From NCBI GenBank assembly GCA_016703335.1, contig JADJCG010000014.1, forward strand, positions 1-24,908: a stretch of DNA of 24,908 nt. Direction: 5' to 3'. Positions 8,875 through 17,138 of this stretch are shown here, piece after piece. The translations under genes and the position numbers were made by a program. The notes beneath the pieces were generated by a model, which saw only the letters and a program-made list of their open reading frames with translations, did not search any database and had not been told where the DNA came from. Numbering within the stretch: position 1 is the first letter of the stretch; every line of letters begins with the position of its first letter. Source of the DNA: Caulobacteraceae bacterium. GTDB taxonomy: Bacteria; Pseudomonadota; Alphaproteobacteria; Caulobacterales; Aquidulcibacteraceae.

Positions 8875-8941
8875 CGCTTCGCTCAGCCCGAGCGAAGCGG
8901 TCAGCGGAGTAGGCGCCCAAAAGACCTAAGGTCTTCGCGCC
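8875..8941. repeat. Two consecutive hairpins between the coiled-coil gene and the thiolase
   Basis: The first hairpin has perfect 10-base arms, CGCTTCGCTC (8875-8884) and GAGCGAAGCG (8890-8899), with loop AGCCC. The second spans 8912-8941: outer GGCGC/GCGCC and inner AAGACCT/AGGTCTT around one A. Neither has a T-run. They could be REP-like elements, an mRNA stability barrier, or a processing site inside the operon. Confidence 0.5.
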
Positions 8942-9005
8942 AGGGACGACTCCGGTCTCATGCAGGGTGAAGCGGCGAGCGCGCCGCAAACGTTGGAGTA
9001 CGAAG

Positions 9006-10219
9006 ATGGCTGAGGCCTACATTTATGACGCGGTTCGCACCCCGCGCGGCAAAGGCAAAGCGAACGGCTCGCTGCACGAGCAGACGTCGCTGCAATTGGC
9101 GACGCAGGTGCTCGAAGCCATCCGCGACCGTAACAACCTCGACACCTCGAAGGTCGACGACGTTTACATGGGCTGCCTGTCGCCGATCGGCGAGCAGGGC
9201 GGCAACCTTCCGCGTATCGCCGTCCTCAACGCCGGCTACGCCCAAACTGTCGCCGGCGTGCAAGTCGAACGCTTCTGCGCGTCCGGCCTCGAAGCCTGCA
9301 ACATCGCTGCGGCGAAAGTGAAATCTGGCGAGGCCGAACTCGCCATTGGCGCCGGCTGCGAAAGTATGAGCCGCGTGCCGATGGGCTCAACCGGTGGCTC
9401 ATGGGCGACGGATCCGTCAATCGCCATGAAGTCCTACTTCACACCGCAAGGCGTCGCCGCTGACGCGATCGCCACCAAATACGGCTTCTCGCGCACCGAT
9501 CTTGATAGCTACGCCGTGCAGTCGCAGCAGCGCGCGGCGCAGGCGTGGAAAGAAAATCGCTTTAAGAAGTCGATCGTGCCCGTGAAAGACCAACTCGGCG
9601 TCACGCTTCTTGATCGCGACGAATTCATGCGTCCGGAAACCACTTTGCAATCGCTCGGCGCGCTTGAGCCGAGTTTCAAGATGCAAGGCGAAGTCATGCC
9701 GGGCTTCGACGGCGTTATTCAGCAGCGTTACCCAGAAATCGAAAAGATCGATCACGTCCACCACGCCGGCAATTCGTCCGGCATCGTTGACGGCGCAGCA
9801 GGCGTGCTGATCGGCTCAAGGAAATGGGCGAAGCGCTTGGCTTGAAGCCGCGGGCGCGCATCCTCGGCGGCGCGTCGATTGGCACTGAGCCGTCAATCAT
9901 GCTGACCGGCCCAGAGCACGTCACGCACAAGCTGATGAAGCGGCTTGGCCTCTCCAAGCAGGACATCGACCTCTGGGAGCTCAACGAGGCTTTCGCGGCG
10001 GTCGTGCTGCGCTGGGTGCAGGCGCTCGATCTCGACATGGATAAGGTCAACGTCAATGGCGGCGCGATCGCGATGGGTCACCCCATCGGCGCCACTGGTG
10101 CGATGATCCTCGGCACCATGGTCGATGAACTCGAGCGCGCCGACAAAGAACGCGCGCTGATCACGCTCTGCATCGGCGCCGGCATGGGCACCGCAACCGT
10201 GATTGAACGCGTGAACTAA
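9006..10219 (+). CDS. fadA: Acetyl-CoA acyltransferase (3-ketoacyl-CoA thiolase), one frameshift
   Basis: Thiolase II-type enzyme, about 404 residues, catalysing the last beta-oxidation step: 3-ketoacyl-CoA plus CoA to acyl-CoA plus acetyl-CoA. The N-terminus YIYDAVRTPRGKGK, the nucleophile Cys91 in ERFCASGLEACNIA, HHAGNSSGIVDGAAG, LWELNEAFA, NGGAIAMGHPIGATGA and the second catalytic Cys in LCIGAGMGTA are all visible. At 9818-9820 (TCAAGGAA) one A appears missing: a first frame ends soon after, while EMGEALGLKPRARI continues in the next. Only the joined protein is full length. GGAG about 8 bases before ATG 9006 fixes the start. The stop overlaps the next ATG (TAATGA). With the FadJ-like protein it forms the usual beta-oxidation pair. 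A real frameshift would kill it; a homopolymer error is more likely. Confidence 0.9.
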
Positions 10220-10396
10220 TGAGCAAGTCGCTCGCACCCGAGAGCGTTCTACACCGGTGTCGCCGTGACATCGGTGCGGGCGTGATTTTGGGTGTAGCGA
10301 CGGCGAATTTGCTGGCGCGGCCCAGGATTGGTTCTCGGCTTGGCGACATTCGTATTGCTGAACCGCGGCGCCAAGAAAGAAAGAGCACGCTCATGA
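10219..10396 (+). CDS. Tiny membrane protein, probably frameshifted
   Basis: A short gene whose ATG overlaps the thiolase stop (TAATGA) and whose likely stop TGA (10394-10396) overlaps the next ATG (ATGA). It opens with MSKSLAPESV and has a hydrophobic stretch IGAGVILGVATANLLA. After about 10325 the hydrophobic reading moves to another frame, LVLGLATFVLLNRGAKKERA, ending at the TGA. A second frame change near 10255-10275 is possible (FYTGVAVT in place of LHRCRRD). The joined product would be about 58 residues with two membrane spans and a basic C-terminal tail. I do not recognise a family. The tight stop/start overlaps on both sides argue that it is a real gene of the operon. Confidence 0.5.
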
Positions 10397-10596
10397 ACGG
10401 CGGGATCTTCGCAATTTGCATCGGCATTGGCACGGCGATCGGTGTCGGTGTCGGTGTGGCTACCGGAGATCTCGGGCTTTGGCTCAGCCTCGGCGTCGCA
10501 ACCGGCGCCGGGCTGGGCACTTCGCTCGGCGTCGCGATGGCGCCGAAGGAAGACGACAAGAACCGACCGCCAGAACGTAAGAACAGTTGGGAATAG
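10393..10596 (+). CDS. Small glycine-rich membrane protein
   Basis: A 67-residue protein with two hydrophobic, glycine-rich segments, GIFAICIGIGTAIGVGVGVA and LGLWLSLGVATGAGLG, then a charged tail (APKEDDKNRPPERKNSWE). The spaced small residues look like glycine-zipper helices that pack in a membrane. I chose ATG 10393 because it overlaps the upstream stop (ATGA) and because the sequence before it in this frame is charged and unlike a protein start. It lies 16 bases before the FadJ-like gene, so it is in the fatty-acid operon. Function unknown. Confidence 0.6.
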   Translation: MNGGIFAICIGIGTAIGVGVGVATGDLGLWLSLGVATGAGLGTSLGVAMAPKEDDKNRPPERKNSWE

Positions 10597-10612
10597 GTAG
10601 AGGGTAGGTCCG

Positions 10613-12820
10613 ATGGAAAATTTCAAAATCGACGTCGACAGCGACGGCATCGCGCTCATCACGTTCGACGTGCCGGGCCGCTCCATGAACACCATCACTG
10701 GTTCGGTGATGCGCGATTTGATCACGCTCGTTGAGACGCTGAAGTCCGACGACAAGATCAAGGGCGCAGTCATCACCTCCGGTAAGACGACCGGCTTCTG
10801 CGCCGGCGCTGATCTTGGCGAACTCAACCAACGCGGCGCCGCCAAAGAAGAAGCGCCGAAGTCGGAAGAAGAGCGCCTGAAGAAGCAATTCGAGCAGAGC
10901 TTCACGCTCAACAAATCACTTCGCGCCCTCGAAACCAACGGCAAGCCCGTCGCCATCGCGCTCGAAGGTCTCGCCCTCGGCGGCGGCCTCGAAATCGCGC
11001 TCGCGTGTCACTATCGCGTCGCCGCGGACAATCCGAAGATCAAGTTCGGCCTGCCTGAATCAAAAGTCGGCCTGCTGCCCGGCGCCGGCGGCACGCAGCG
11101 TCTGCCGCGCCTCATCGGCGTGCAGAACGCCGCGATGATGATCCTGCAAGGCGCCGACAAGTCGCCGCAAGAAGCAAAGTCCTTGGGCTTCATCAACGAA
11201 GTCGTCGAGCCCGGCAAAACCGTCGAGGCTGCGAAAGCGTGGCTCAAAGGCAAGCCGAGCGCTGTCGCGCCGTGGGACGTCAAAGGCTACAAAGTGAAGG
11301 ACGGCCCGTTCACGCCAGCTGGCGCGATGGCGGCTGTCGGCGGCAACGCCATGGTCTCCAAGCAGACCAATCTCAACTATCCGGCGCAGCGCAACATCCT
11401 GTCCTGCATCTACGAAGGCATGCAGGTGCCGATCGATGCCGCGCTGCGTATCGAGTCCCGCTACTTCATCAAGACCGCCAACACCCCGCAAGCCAAGGGT
11501 ATGATCCGCTCGCTGTTCGTGAACATGCAAGCGCTCGGCAAGGGCGGAAACCGCCCCGAAGGCGTGCCCACCTACGACATCAAGAAAGTCGCCGTCATCG
11601 GCGCCGGCCTCATGGGCGCGGGCATCGCCTACGTGCAAGCCAAAGCCGGCATCGAAACCATCCTGCTCGATGTCAGCCAAGAGAGCGCCGACAAGGGCAA
11701 GGCCTACTCGCAACGCATCGTCGAAAAAGACATCTCACGCGGCAAGACCACGAAAGAGAAGGGCGATGCGCTGCTCGCGCTGATCACGCCGTCCACCGAC
11801 TACTCTCTCATCAAAGGCGCCGACCTCGTCGTCGAAGCCGTGTTCGAAAACGTGCAGCTGAAGGCCGACGTCACCAAGAAGGCCGAAGCCTTCCTCGGTG
11901 AAAACGCCATCTTCGGCTCCAACACCTCGACGCTGCCGATCACCGGCCTCGCCGAAGCTTCAGCGCGTCCGAAAAACTTCATCGGCATCCACTTCTTCTC
12001 GCCGGTCGAGCGTATGGGCCTCGTTGAGCTCATCATGGGCAAGGAAACCACGCCGGAAACGCAAGCCAAGGCGATCGACTACGTCGTCAAAATCCGCAAG
12101 ACGCCGATCACCGTGAACGATCACCGTGGCTTCTACACCTCGCGTTGCTTCGGCACCTATCCGGCTGAAGGCGTCGAGATGCTGATGGAAGGCATCGCGC
12201 CGGCGATCATCGAAAATGTCGGCCGCCAATGCGGCATGCCGATGGGCCCGCTCGAAGTGTCCGACTCCGTCGGCCTCGATACCGCGCTGAAGATCGGCAA
12301 GACCAACGCCGAACTCAATCAGCAAGACTACAAGAAAGACCCGCGCGCCGGCATGCTCTCATGGCTCGTGGAAGATAAGGGCCGCGTCGGCCGCAAAGGC
12401 GGCAAGGGCTATTACGAGTACGGCGAAGACGGAAAGCCAACGCGCATCTGGCCGGGCATCTCCGAGCGCATCGAAGTAAAAACCAAAGAGTGCCCGCCTG
12501 AACTCAAGGTCGAGCTCACTAAGCGCTATCTCTTCCGCCAATGCATCGAAGTTGCGCGCTGCTTCGAAGAAGGCGTGATCACCGATCCGCGCGATGCTGA
12601 CGTCGGCTCGATCCTCGCGTGGGGCTTTGCGCCCTACTCGGGCGGCTGCATCAGCTACATCGATCTCTTCTGGGGAACGAAGAAGTTCGTCGAAGAAGCC
12701 GATCGTCTCGCCGACACTTACGGCGAACGCTTCCGCCCGAACAAACTCCTCCGCGACATGGCCGCCAAAGGCGAGACCTTCTACGAACGCTTCGGCGCCA
12801 AGCAGAAGGCTGCAGCATAA
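10613..12820 (+). CDS. fadJ: Bifunctional enoyl-CoA hydratase / 3-hydroxyacyl-CoA dehydrogenase
   Basis: A 735-residue fusion carrying the second and third steps of beta-oxidation. The N-terminal crotonase domain shows the oxyanion-hole segments GFCAGADLGEL and ALEGLALGGGLEIALACHY, and the catalytic FGLPESKVGLLPGAGGTQRL. The middle Rossmann domain starts at KKVAVIGAGLMGAGIAYVQA (NAD site), followed by GSNTSTLPIT and the catalytic-His segment GIHFFSPVERMGLVELIMG. Two C-terminal 3HCDH domains follow, with GPLEVSDSVGLDTALKIG in the first. Length matches FadJ/FadB. GGGTAGG just upstream supports ATG 10613. It is the last gene of the operon; an intrinsic terminator follows 5 bases past the stop. 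FadB versus FadJ naming cannot be settled from sequence alone. Confidence 0.93.
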   Translation: MENFKIDVDSDGIALITFDVPGRSMNTITGSVMRDLITLVETLKSDDKIKGAVITSGKTTGFCAGADLGELNQRGAAKEEAPKSEEERLKKQFEQSFTLNKSLRALETNGKPVAIALEGLALGGGLEIALACHYRVAADNPKIKFGLPESKVGLLPGAGGTQRLPRLIGVQNAAMMILQGADKSPQEAKSLGFINEVVEPGKTVEAAKAWLKGKPSAVAPWDVKGYKVKDGPFTPAGAMAAVGGNAMVSKQTNLNYPAQRNILSCIYEGMQVPIDAALRIESRYFIKTANTPQAKGMIRSLFVNMQALGKGGNRPEGVPTYDIKKVAVIGAGLMGAGIAYVQAKAGIETILLDVSQESADKGKAYSQRIVEKDISRGKTTKEKGDALLALITPSTDYSLIKGADLVVEAVFENVQLKADVTKKAEAFLGENAIFGSNTSTLPITGLAEASARPKNFIGIHFFSPVERMGLVELIMGKETTPETQAKAIDYVVKIRKTPITVNDHRGFYTSRCFGTYPAEGVEMLMEGIAPAIIENVGRQCGMPMGPLEVSDSVGLDTALKIGKTNAELNQQDYKKDPRAGMLSWLVEDKGRVGRKGGKGYYEYGEDGKPTRIWPGISERIEVKTKECPPELKVELTKRYLFRQCIEVARCFEEGVITDPRDADVGSILAWGFAPYSGGCISYIDLFWGTKKFVEEADRLADTYGERFRPNKLLRDMAAKGETFYERFGAKQKAAA

Positions 12821-12825
12821 ATCGT

Positions 12826-12852
12826 AAGGGCCGCCTCCGGGCGGCCCTTTTT
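12826..12852 (+). terminator. Rho-independent terminator of the fatty-acid operon
   Basis: GGGCCGCC (12828-12835), loop TCCG, and GGCGGCCC (12840-12847) form a perfect 8-base GC stem followed by five T. It lies directly after the FadJ-like stop, and upstream AA can pair with the T-run to extend the stem. Confidence 0.9.
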
Positions 12853-12868
12853 GCATCAGGGGCACGCG

Positions 12869-13342
12869 ATGGATCAGTTCACTTTAGCGAACCCAGTGTT
12901 CGCCACGTACGCCATCGCGGCTTCGCTGATGGTGCTGAAGATCATGCTGCAAGGCTGGATCACAGTCGCGCGCATGATCAAGAACGACGCCGGCCTGGTG
13001 AACCCCGAAGACATCGCGCCCGGTCCCGCGAACCGCAATCCGCGCCCCGAACAGCTTCAACCATTGGATGACGTCGACCGCTCGCGCCGCATCCATCGCA
13101 ACGACCTCGAAAACATCCCGGCCTTCCTCGCCATCGGCTTACTCTTCGTCGCCATCGCCCCGCCGCTCGCTGCCGCGCAATGGCTGATGTACGGCTTCGT
13201 CGCCGCGCGCCTGCTGCACACGATCGCGTACTCAACCGCCCAGCGCCACGAAATCCGCGCTACCTTTTACAGCGTCGGCTCGCTCATCGTCATCGCTATG
13301 GCGATCTGGGTTCTTCTGGTCGCGGCGCCACTCGCAACATGA
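12869..13342 (+). CDS. MAPEG-family membrane protein
   Basis: A 157-residue integral membrane protein of the MAPEG family (microsomal glutathione S-transferase / prostaglandin E synthase type). Four hydrophobic segments are visible: VFATYAIAASLMVLKIMLQG, IPAFLAIGLLFVAIAPPLA, AQWLMYGFVAARLLHTIAYS and ATFYSVGSLIVIAMAIWVLL. The family signature appears as RIHRNDLENIPAFLAIGLLF with ARLLHTIAYS downstream. Bacterial members may conjugate glutathione to lipophilic or peroxidised compounds; activity here is inferred from family only. AGGGG lies 7 bases before ATG 12869, better than the TTG at 12851 that overlaps the terminator. It follows the fatty-acid operon terminator, so it has its own transcript. 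Confidence 0.88.
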   Translation: MDQFTLANPVFATYAIAASLMVLKIMLQGWITVARMIKNDAGLVNPEDIAPGPANRNPRPEQLQPLDDVDRSRRIHRNDLENIPAFLAIGLLFVAIAPPLAAAQWLMYGFVAARLLHTIAYSTAQRHEIRATFYSVGSLIVIAMAIWVLLVAAPLAT

Positions 13343-13385
13343 GCCTCGAAACCATAGCGCTGGTGTCTTAAGGGCCTGCTCGTCC

Positions 13386-13763
13386 TTATTCTTGCGCGCG
13401 GTCCTGCGGCGTGCACCGGATGTTGCCGCGCGCGCAAAACGCATCAAGCTGCGTGCTCCACGCGCCGTTCACTTCGTTAAAGTGCGCAATCGCCGCGTTG
13501 TAATACAGCCGCCGGCACTCGATCACTTCATACATCCGCGCGCGCCATTCGCTTTGGCGCGCGCTTGCAGCGCTCATCTGTGTCGGGTTAGCGCGCGTGT
13601 AGTCGATCGCTGCGGGCTCCGGCGGAAACTCGGCGCATGTGGTTGGAGCAGGCGCCTCGGGTGCGGGTGCCGTCGCTGGCGTTTCTTCGGCGGGCGGCGT
13701 CGTTTGCGCGGTTGCCACTGAGACCTGCGCCAACATCAAAGCCGCAGCCAACACAATCCGCAT
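13386..13763 (-). CDS. Secreted hypothetical protein
   Basis: A 125-residue protein beginning with a signal peptide, MRIVLAAALMLAQVSVATAQ, likely cleaved after ATA or ATAQ. A Pro/Ala/Thr-rich linker (TPPAEETPATAPAPEAPAPT) and a folded C-terminal part with four cysteines follow (TTCAEFP, VIECRRLYYN, FCARGNIRCTP), which may form two periplasmic disulfides. The ATG at 13763 is preferred over an upstream one at 13820 because the signal peptide starts there. It converges on the MAPEG gene and diverges from the reductase gene at 13873. No family recognised. Confidence 0.65.
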   Translation of the reverse strand: MRIVLAAALMLAQVSVATAQTTPPAEETPATAPAPEAPAPTTCAEFPPEPAAIDYTRANPTQMSAASARQSEWRARMYEVIECRRLYYNAAIAHFNEVNGAWSTQLDAFCARGNIRCTPQDRAQE

Positions 13764-13872
13764 CACTTCCCCTAAGTAAGCCTGCGTCCGCAAAATGCGA
13801 CGGCCGCTGCGATCCCGCAAGAGTTAGAAAAGAGGGGATGCGCTTTCCTTCGGCGTCCTTATCTTCTCGCCC

Positions 13873-14946
13873 ATGACATTACTCACCGACCCGCTCAAAT
13901 TCCGTTCCGGCGCCACGCTCAAGAACCGCTTCGTTCTTTCGCCGCTCACCAATCTGCAAAGCAATCCTGACGGCGTCTTGAGCGACGACGAGTATCGCTG
14001 GCTCACCATGCGCGCCATCGGCGGCTTTGGCCTCACCATGACGTGCGCTGCGTCGGTCCAAGAAGAAGGCGTCGGCTTTCCCGGCCAACTCGGCTTCCAC
14101 GACGACAAGCACCTCGAAGGCCTCATCCGCCTCGCCGCCAAGATCAACGAAGAGGGCAGCCACTCGGTCGTGCAGCTCCATCATGGCGGGTTGCGTTCGA
14201 TGAAGAATCCCAAGGCCCCGAGCGCCGACGAAAAGCTCAAAGCCGAAGCGATGACGTTGGACGATATCCAATACAGCCGCGACAAGTTCATCGAAGCTGC
14301 ACAGCGCGCCGAACGCGCCGGCTTCCACGGCGCCGAACTTCACGGCGCCCACGGCTATCTCATTTGCTCGTTCCTCAGCCCCGAACTCAATCGCCGCGAC
14401 GACGCTTACGGTGGCGACCCCGAACGCCGCGCACGCTTCCTGTTCGAAATCGTCGATGGCGTCCGCGCCGCAACCAAGCCCGGCTTCTCACTCGGCGTGC
14501 GTCTCTCGCCAGAGCGCTGGGGCATCCAAACGCTCGAAATCCGCGACGTCGCTCAACGCCTGATGAGCGACGCCAAGACCGACTACATCGACATGTCGCT
14601 CTGGGACGTGAACAAGGAGCCGCAAGACGAAAAGCTCCAAGGCCGCACGCTCGGCTCATACTTCACCGAGCTAAAGCGCAACGGCACGCTCCTCGGCGCC
14701 GCTGGCAAGATCATGTCCGCGCAAGACTGCCGCGATCTCATCGCCGCCGGCTTCGATTTCCCCGTCCTCGGCCGCGCCGCCATCCTGCACCACGACTTTC
14801 CCAAGAAAGTCGCGGCCGATCCCAATTTCCAGTCGATCGCAACGCCGGTCAGCGAAGCCTACCTCGACAGCGAAGGCCTCGGCCCCGTCTTCCGCAATTA
14901 CATGCGCACCTGGGCCGGCTTTGTCGAAGAACCGCCAGCCGCATAA
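13873..14946 (+). CDS. Old Yellow Enzyme family NADH:flavin oxidoreductase
   Basis: A 357-residue FMN enzyme of the Old Yellow Enzyme group, which reduces activated C=C bonds (enones, sometimes nitro-compounds) with NAD(P)H. The substrate-anchoring pair and proton donor are visible in GAELHGAHGYLICSFLSP (His157, His160, Tyr162), followed by the typical NRRDDAYGGDPERRARF. KNRFVLSPLTNLQS near residue 17 is the N-terminal barrel strand that holds FMN, and VVQLHHGG (about 99-106) is the usual second strand. Length fits the bacterial YqjM/2,4-dienoyl-reductase-like group without the extra FeS/FAD domains. No strong ribosome site precedes the ATG, so the message may have a very short leader. True substrate unknown; a role in redox stress or unsaturated-acid metabolism is possible. 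Confidence 0.9.
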   Translation: MTLLTDPLKFRSGATLKNRFVLSPLTNLQSNPDGVLSDDEYRWLTMRAIGGFGLTMTCAASVQEEGVGFPGQLGFHDDKHLEGLIRLAAKINEEGSHSVVQLHHGGLRSMKNPKAPSADEKLKAEAMTLDDIQYSRDKFIEAAQRAERAGFHGAELHGAHGYLICSFLSPELNRRDDAYGGDPERRARFLFEIVDGVRAATKPGFSLGVRLSPERWGIQTLEIRDVAQRLMSDAKTDYIDMSLWDVNKEPQDEKLQGRTLGSYFTELKRNGTLLGAAGKIMSAQDCRDLIAAGFDFPVLGRAAILHHDFPKKVAADPNFQSIATPVSEAYLDSEGLGPVFRNYMRTWAGFVEEPPAA

Positions 14947-14963
14947 GATCGTGGAAGCGAGGA

Positions 14964-14980
14964 GGGAACTTTAAGTTCCC
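14964..14980. repeat. Perfect inverted repeat between the OYE gene and the hybrid kinase
   Basis: GGGAACTT-T-AAGTTCCC, perfect 8-base arms around one base. It extends imperfectly to CGAG/CTCG outside and is followed by TTT. It lies 18 bases after the reductase stop and 35 bases before the kinase start, so it could be a weak terminator or an operator site. Confidence 0.5.
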
Positions 14981-15014
14981 GATCTCGTTTAGCCCGGTTG
15001 GCGGCTGGGGACCG

Positions 15015-17111
15015 ATGAGCGGCAAAGAGAAAAAGCGCGCATTGCCACAAGGTGGTGGCGAGATGGGTGAACGCATCCGCGCGTTCGACTGGGCCAATCA
15101 TCCTTTAGGTTCGCCAGAGAAATGGCCCGACGCGCTGCACATGGCGCTACGCCTCTGCCTCAACTCTACATTTCCAAGCGCCATCTATTGGGGCCGCGAC
15201 CTCCATCTCCTCTACAACGATGCATGGTCGCCCATCCCGGCGGAGCGCCATCCAGACGCGCTCGGCAAACGCGGTGCTGATGTGTGGCCTGACATCTGGT
15301 CCGTCGTGGGTCCGCAATTCGAGGGCGTGCTCGACACCGGCCAGGGCTTCGCGGCCTACGATCAGATGCTTCCGATGCAGCGCGGCGGTCGAACCACTGA
15401 GACGTTCTGGAACTACAGCATCACGCCGATCGTAGATGAAACCGGCGCCGTCGCTGGCATTTTCAATCAAGGAAACGAAACCACGGGCGTGATCGTCGCC
15501 GCGCGTATGCGGGAAGAGGAGAAGGAGCGCCTGCGCGATCTCTTCGCGCAAGCGCCGGGCGCCATCGCCGTACTTCGCGGCCCGAAGCACGAATTCTATA
15601 TCGCCAATGACGCGTACTTCGAACTCTCCGGCCGCGGCCGCGACATTCTGGGACGCGAGATCACAGAAGCGTTGCCCGAGGTCGTCGAGCAAGGGTTCGT
15701 CGCGCTACTCGACAACGTGTACCACAGCGGCGAGCCGTTCATCGGCAACAACGTTTCGATTGAACTTGTGCGCCAAGGTGTGCGCCAGACTCGGATCGTC
15801 GATTTCATCTATCACCCAACCCGTGATCTCGAAGGCCACATCGACGGCATCTTCGTTCAAGCAACAGACGTCACCGAGCGCAGCCGAGCGGAAATGGCAC
15901 TACAAGATCTAAACGCAACGCTCGAACAGCGCGTCGTCGCAGAAGTCAGCGAGCGCATGCGCGCTGAGGAGCAACTCCGCCAAGCGCACAAGATGGACGC
16001 CATCGGCCAACTCACCGGCGGCATCGCGCACGACTTCAACAATATGCTCGCCGTCGTCATCGGCGCGCTCAATCTGATGCAGCGCCGCCTCGCCAAAGGC
16101 GACACCGACGTCACCCGTTACATCGACGCCGCCACCGATGGCGCCAACCGCGCTTCGCAACTCACGCAACGCCTCCTGGCGTTCTCGCGTCAGCAACCGC
16201 TTAACCCATCGTCGATCGACGCCAACAAGCTCGTCGCCTCGATGACGGACCTCCTCTCGCGCACGCTCGGTGAGCACATCCAAATCCAAACCGTGCTCGG
16301 CGCCGGCCTCTGGCGCACCTTCGCCGATCAGGTCCAACTCGAAAGCGCCATCATCAATCTCGCCGTCAACGCGCGCGACGCGATGCCGGACGGCGGAAAG
16401 CTCACCATCGAAACCGCAAACGGCTCAGTCGACGCCGCCTACGGTCTGCAACACGGCCTCGCGCCCGGCCAATACGTTATGATCTGCGTCACCGACACCG
16501 GCGACGGCATGGACGCGCAAACCATGGCGCTCGCTTTCGATCCCTTCTTCACCACCAAGGAAGTCGGGAAGGGCACCGGGCTCGGCCTCAGCCAAGTCTT
16601 CGGCTTCGTTCGCCAATCCGGCGGCCACGTGAAGCTCTATTCAGAAGTTGGCCACGGCACGACCGTGAAGATCTATCTGCCGCGCTTCTACGGCGCCGAA
16701 GAAGTCGCCGCGCCCGAAGTCGTGAACGTCGCACGCGACGGCTCGCTTGCCGAAACGATCCTCGTTGTCGAAGACGATCCGCGCGTGCGCGTGTTCTCAA
16801 CCGAAGCGTTGCGTGAACTCGGCTACTCGGTGCTCTCCGCAGTCAATGGCCCCGACGCACTCCGCCAGATCGACGCCGGCGCCAAGATCGACCTTCTCTT
16901 CACCGATATGGTGATGCCTGAGATGAACGGCCGTCAACTTGCTGAACTCGCGCTCGCGCGCTTGCCTGCACTCAAGGTCGTCTTCACCACCGGCTATGCG
17001 CCCAACGCCGCCGTCCATAACGGCGTGCTTGAGCCCAACATGATCTATCTCCACAAACCCTTCACGCTCGATCAACTGGCTGAAAAGATCCGCGCCGCGC
17101 TCGACACCTAG
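15015..17111 (+). CDS. Hybrid sensor histidine kinase with PAS domains and a receiver domain
   Basis: A 698-residue soluble two-component kinase with no membrane segment. Two PAS-like regions (about 45-155 and 170-290) come first, the first containing AIYWGRDLHLLYNDAW and WNYSITPIVDETGAV. A coiled linker leads to the dimerisation box IGQLTGGIAHDFNNMLAVVI with phospho-acceptor His339. The ATPase domain shows the N box INLAVNARDAMPDGG, G1 VTDTGDGMD, F box FDPFFTTK and G2 GKGTGLGLSQVFGF. The receiver domain (about 575-695) starts ILVVEDDPRVR, has phospho-acceptor Asp631 in LLFTDMVMPEMNG, and Lys in YLHKPF. The reading frame stays open upstream into the reductase gene, but ATG 15015 sits just before the first family-like sequence. 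No partner regulator is adjacent. The ligand is unknown; light or redox sensing is not supported by a visible LOV Cys. Confidence 0.88.
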   Translation: MSGKEKKRALPQGGGEMGERIRAFDWANHPLGSPEKWPDALHMALRLCLNSTFPSAIYWGRDLHLLYNDAWSPIPAERHPDALGKRGADVWPDIWSVVGPQFEGVLDTGQGFAAYDQMLPMQRGGRTTETFWNYSITPIVDETGAVAGIFNQGNETTGVIVAARMREEEKERLRDLFAQAPGAIAVLRGPKHEFYIANDAYFELSGRGRDILGREITEALPEVVEQGFVALLDNVYHSGEPFIGNNVSIELVRQGVRQTRIVDFIYHPTRDLEGHIDGIFVQATDVTERSRAEMALQDLNATLEQRVVAEVSERMRAEEQLRQAHKMDAIGQLTGGIAHDFNNMLAVVIGALNLMQRRLAKGDTDVTRYIDAATDGANRASQLTQRLLAFSRQQPLNPSSIDANKLVASMTDLLSRTLGEHIQIQTVLGAGLWRTFADQVQLESAIINLAVNARDAMPDGGKLTIETANGSVDAAYGLQHGLAPGQYVMICVTDTGDGMDAQTMALAFDPFFTTKEVGKGTGLGLSQVFGFVRQSGGHVKLYSEVGHGTTVKIYLPRFYGAEEVAAPEVVNVARDGSLAETILVVEDDPRVRVFSTEALRELGYSVLSAVNGPDALRQIDAGAKIDLLFTDMVMPEMNGRQLAELALARLPALKVVFTTGYAPNAAVHNGVLEPNMIYLHKPFTLDQLAEKIRAALDT

Positions 17112-17138
17112 GCCCTGGCGCCCGCCGCATCGCGCCCT

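Noticed and set aside
10249..10956. 235-codon minus-strand frame across the small membrane genes and fadJ start
   Set aside because: Ser/Arg-rich, no ribosome site seen, and it covers the start of a clear FadJ-like gene on the other strand.
13339..13371. Ten-codon frame whose ATG overlaps the MAPEG stop (ATGA)
   Set aside because: Too short; the frame-shifted continuation runs into the convergent gene and looks like antisense sequence.
14043..15014. Upstream extension of the hybrid-kinase reading frame, open for about 970 bases
   Set aside because: The translation is Arg/Pro-rich, overlaps the intact Old Yellow Enzyme gene in another frame, and has no family-like sequence before ATG 15015.
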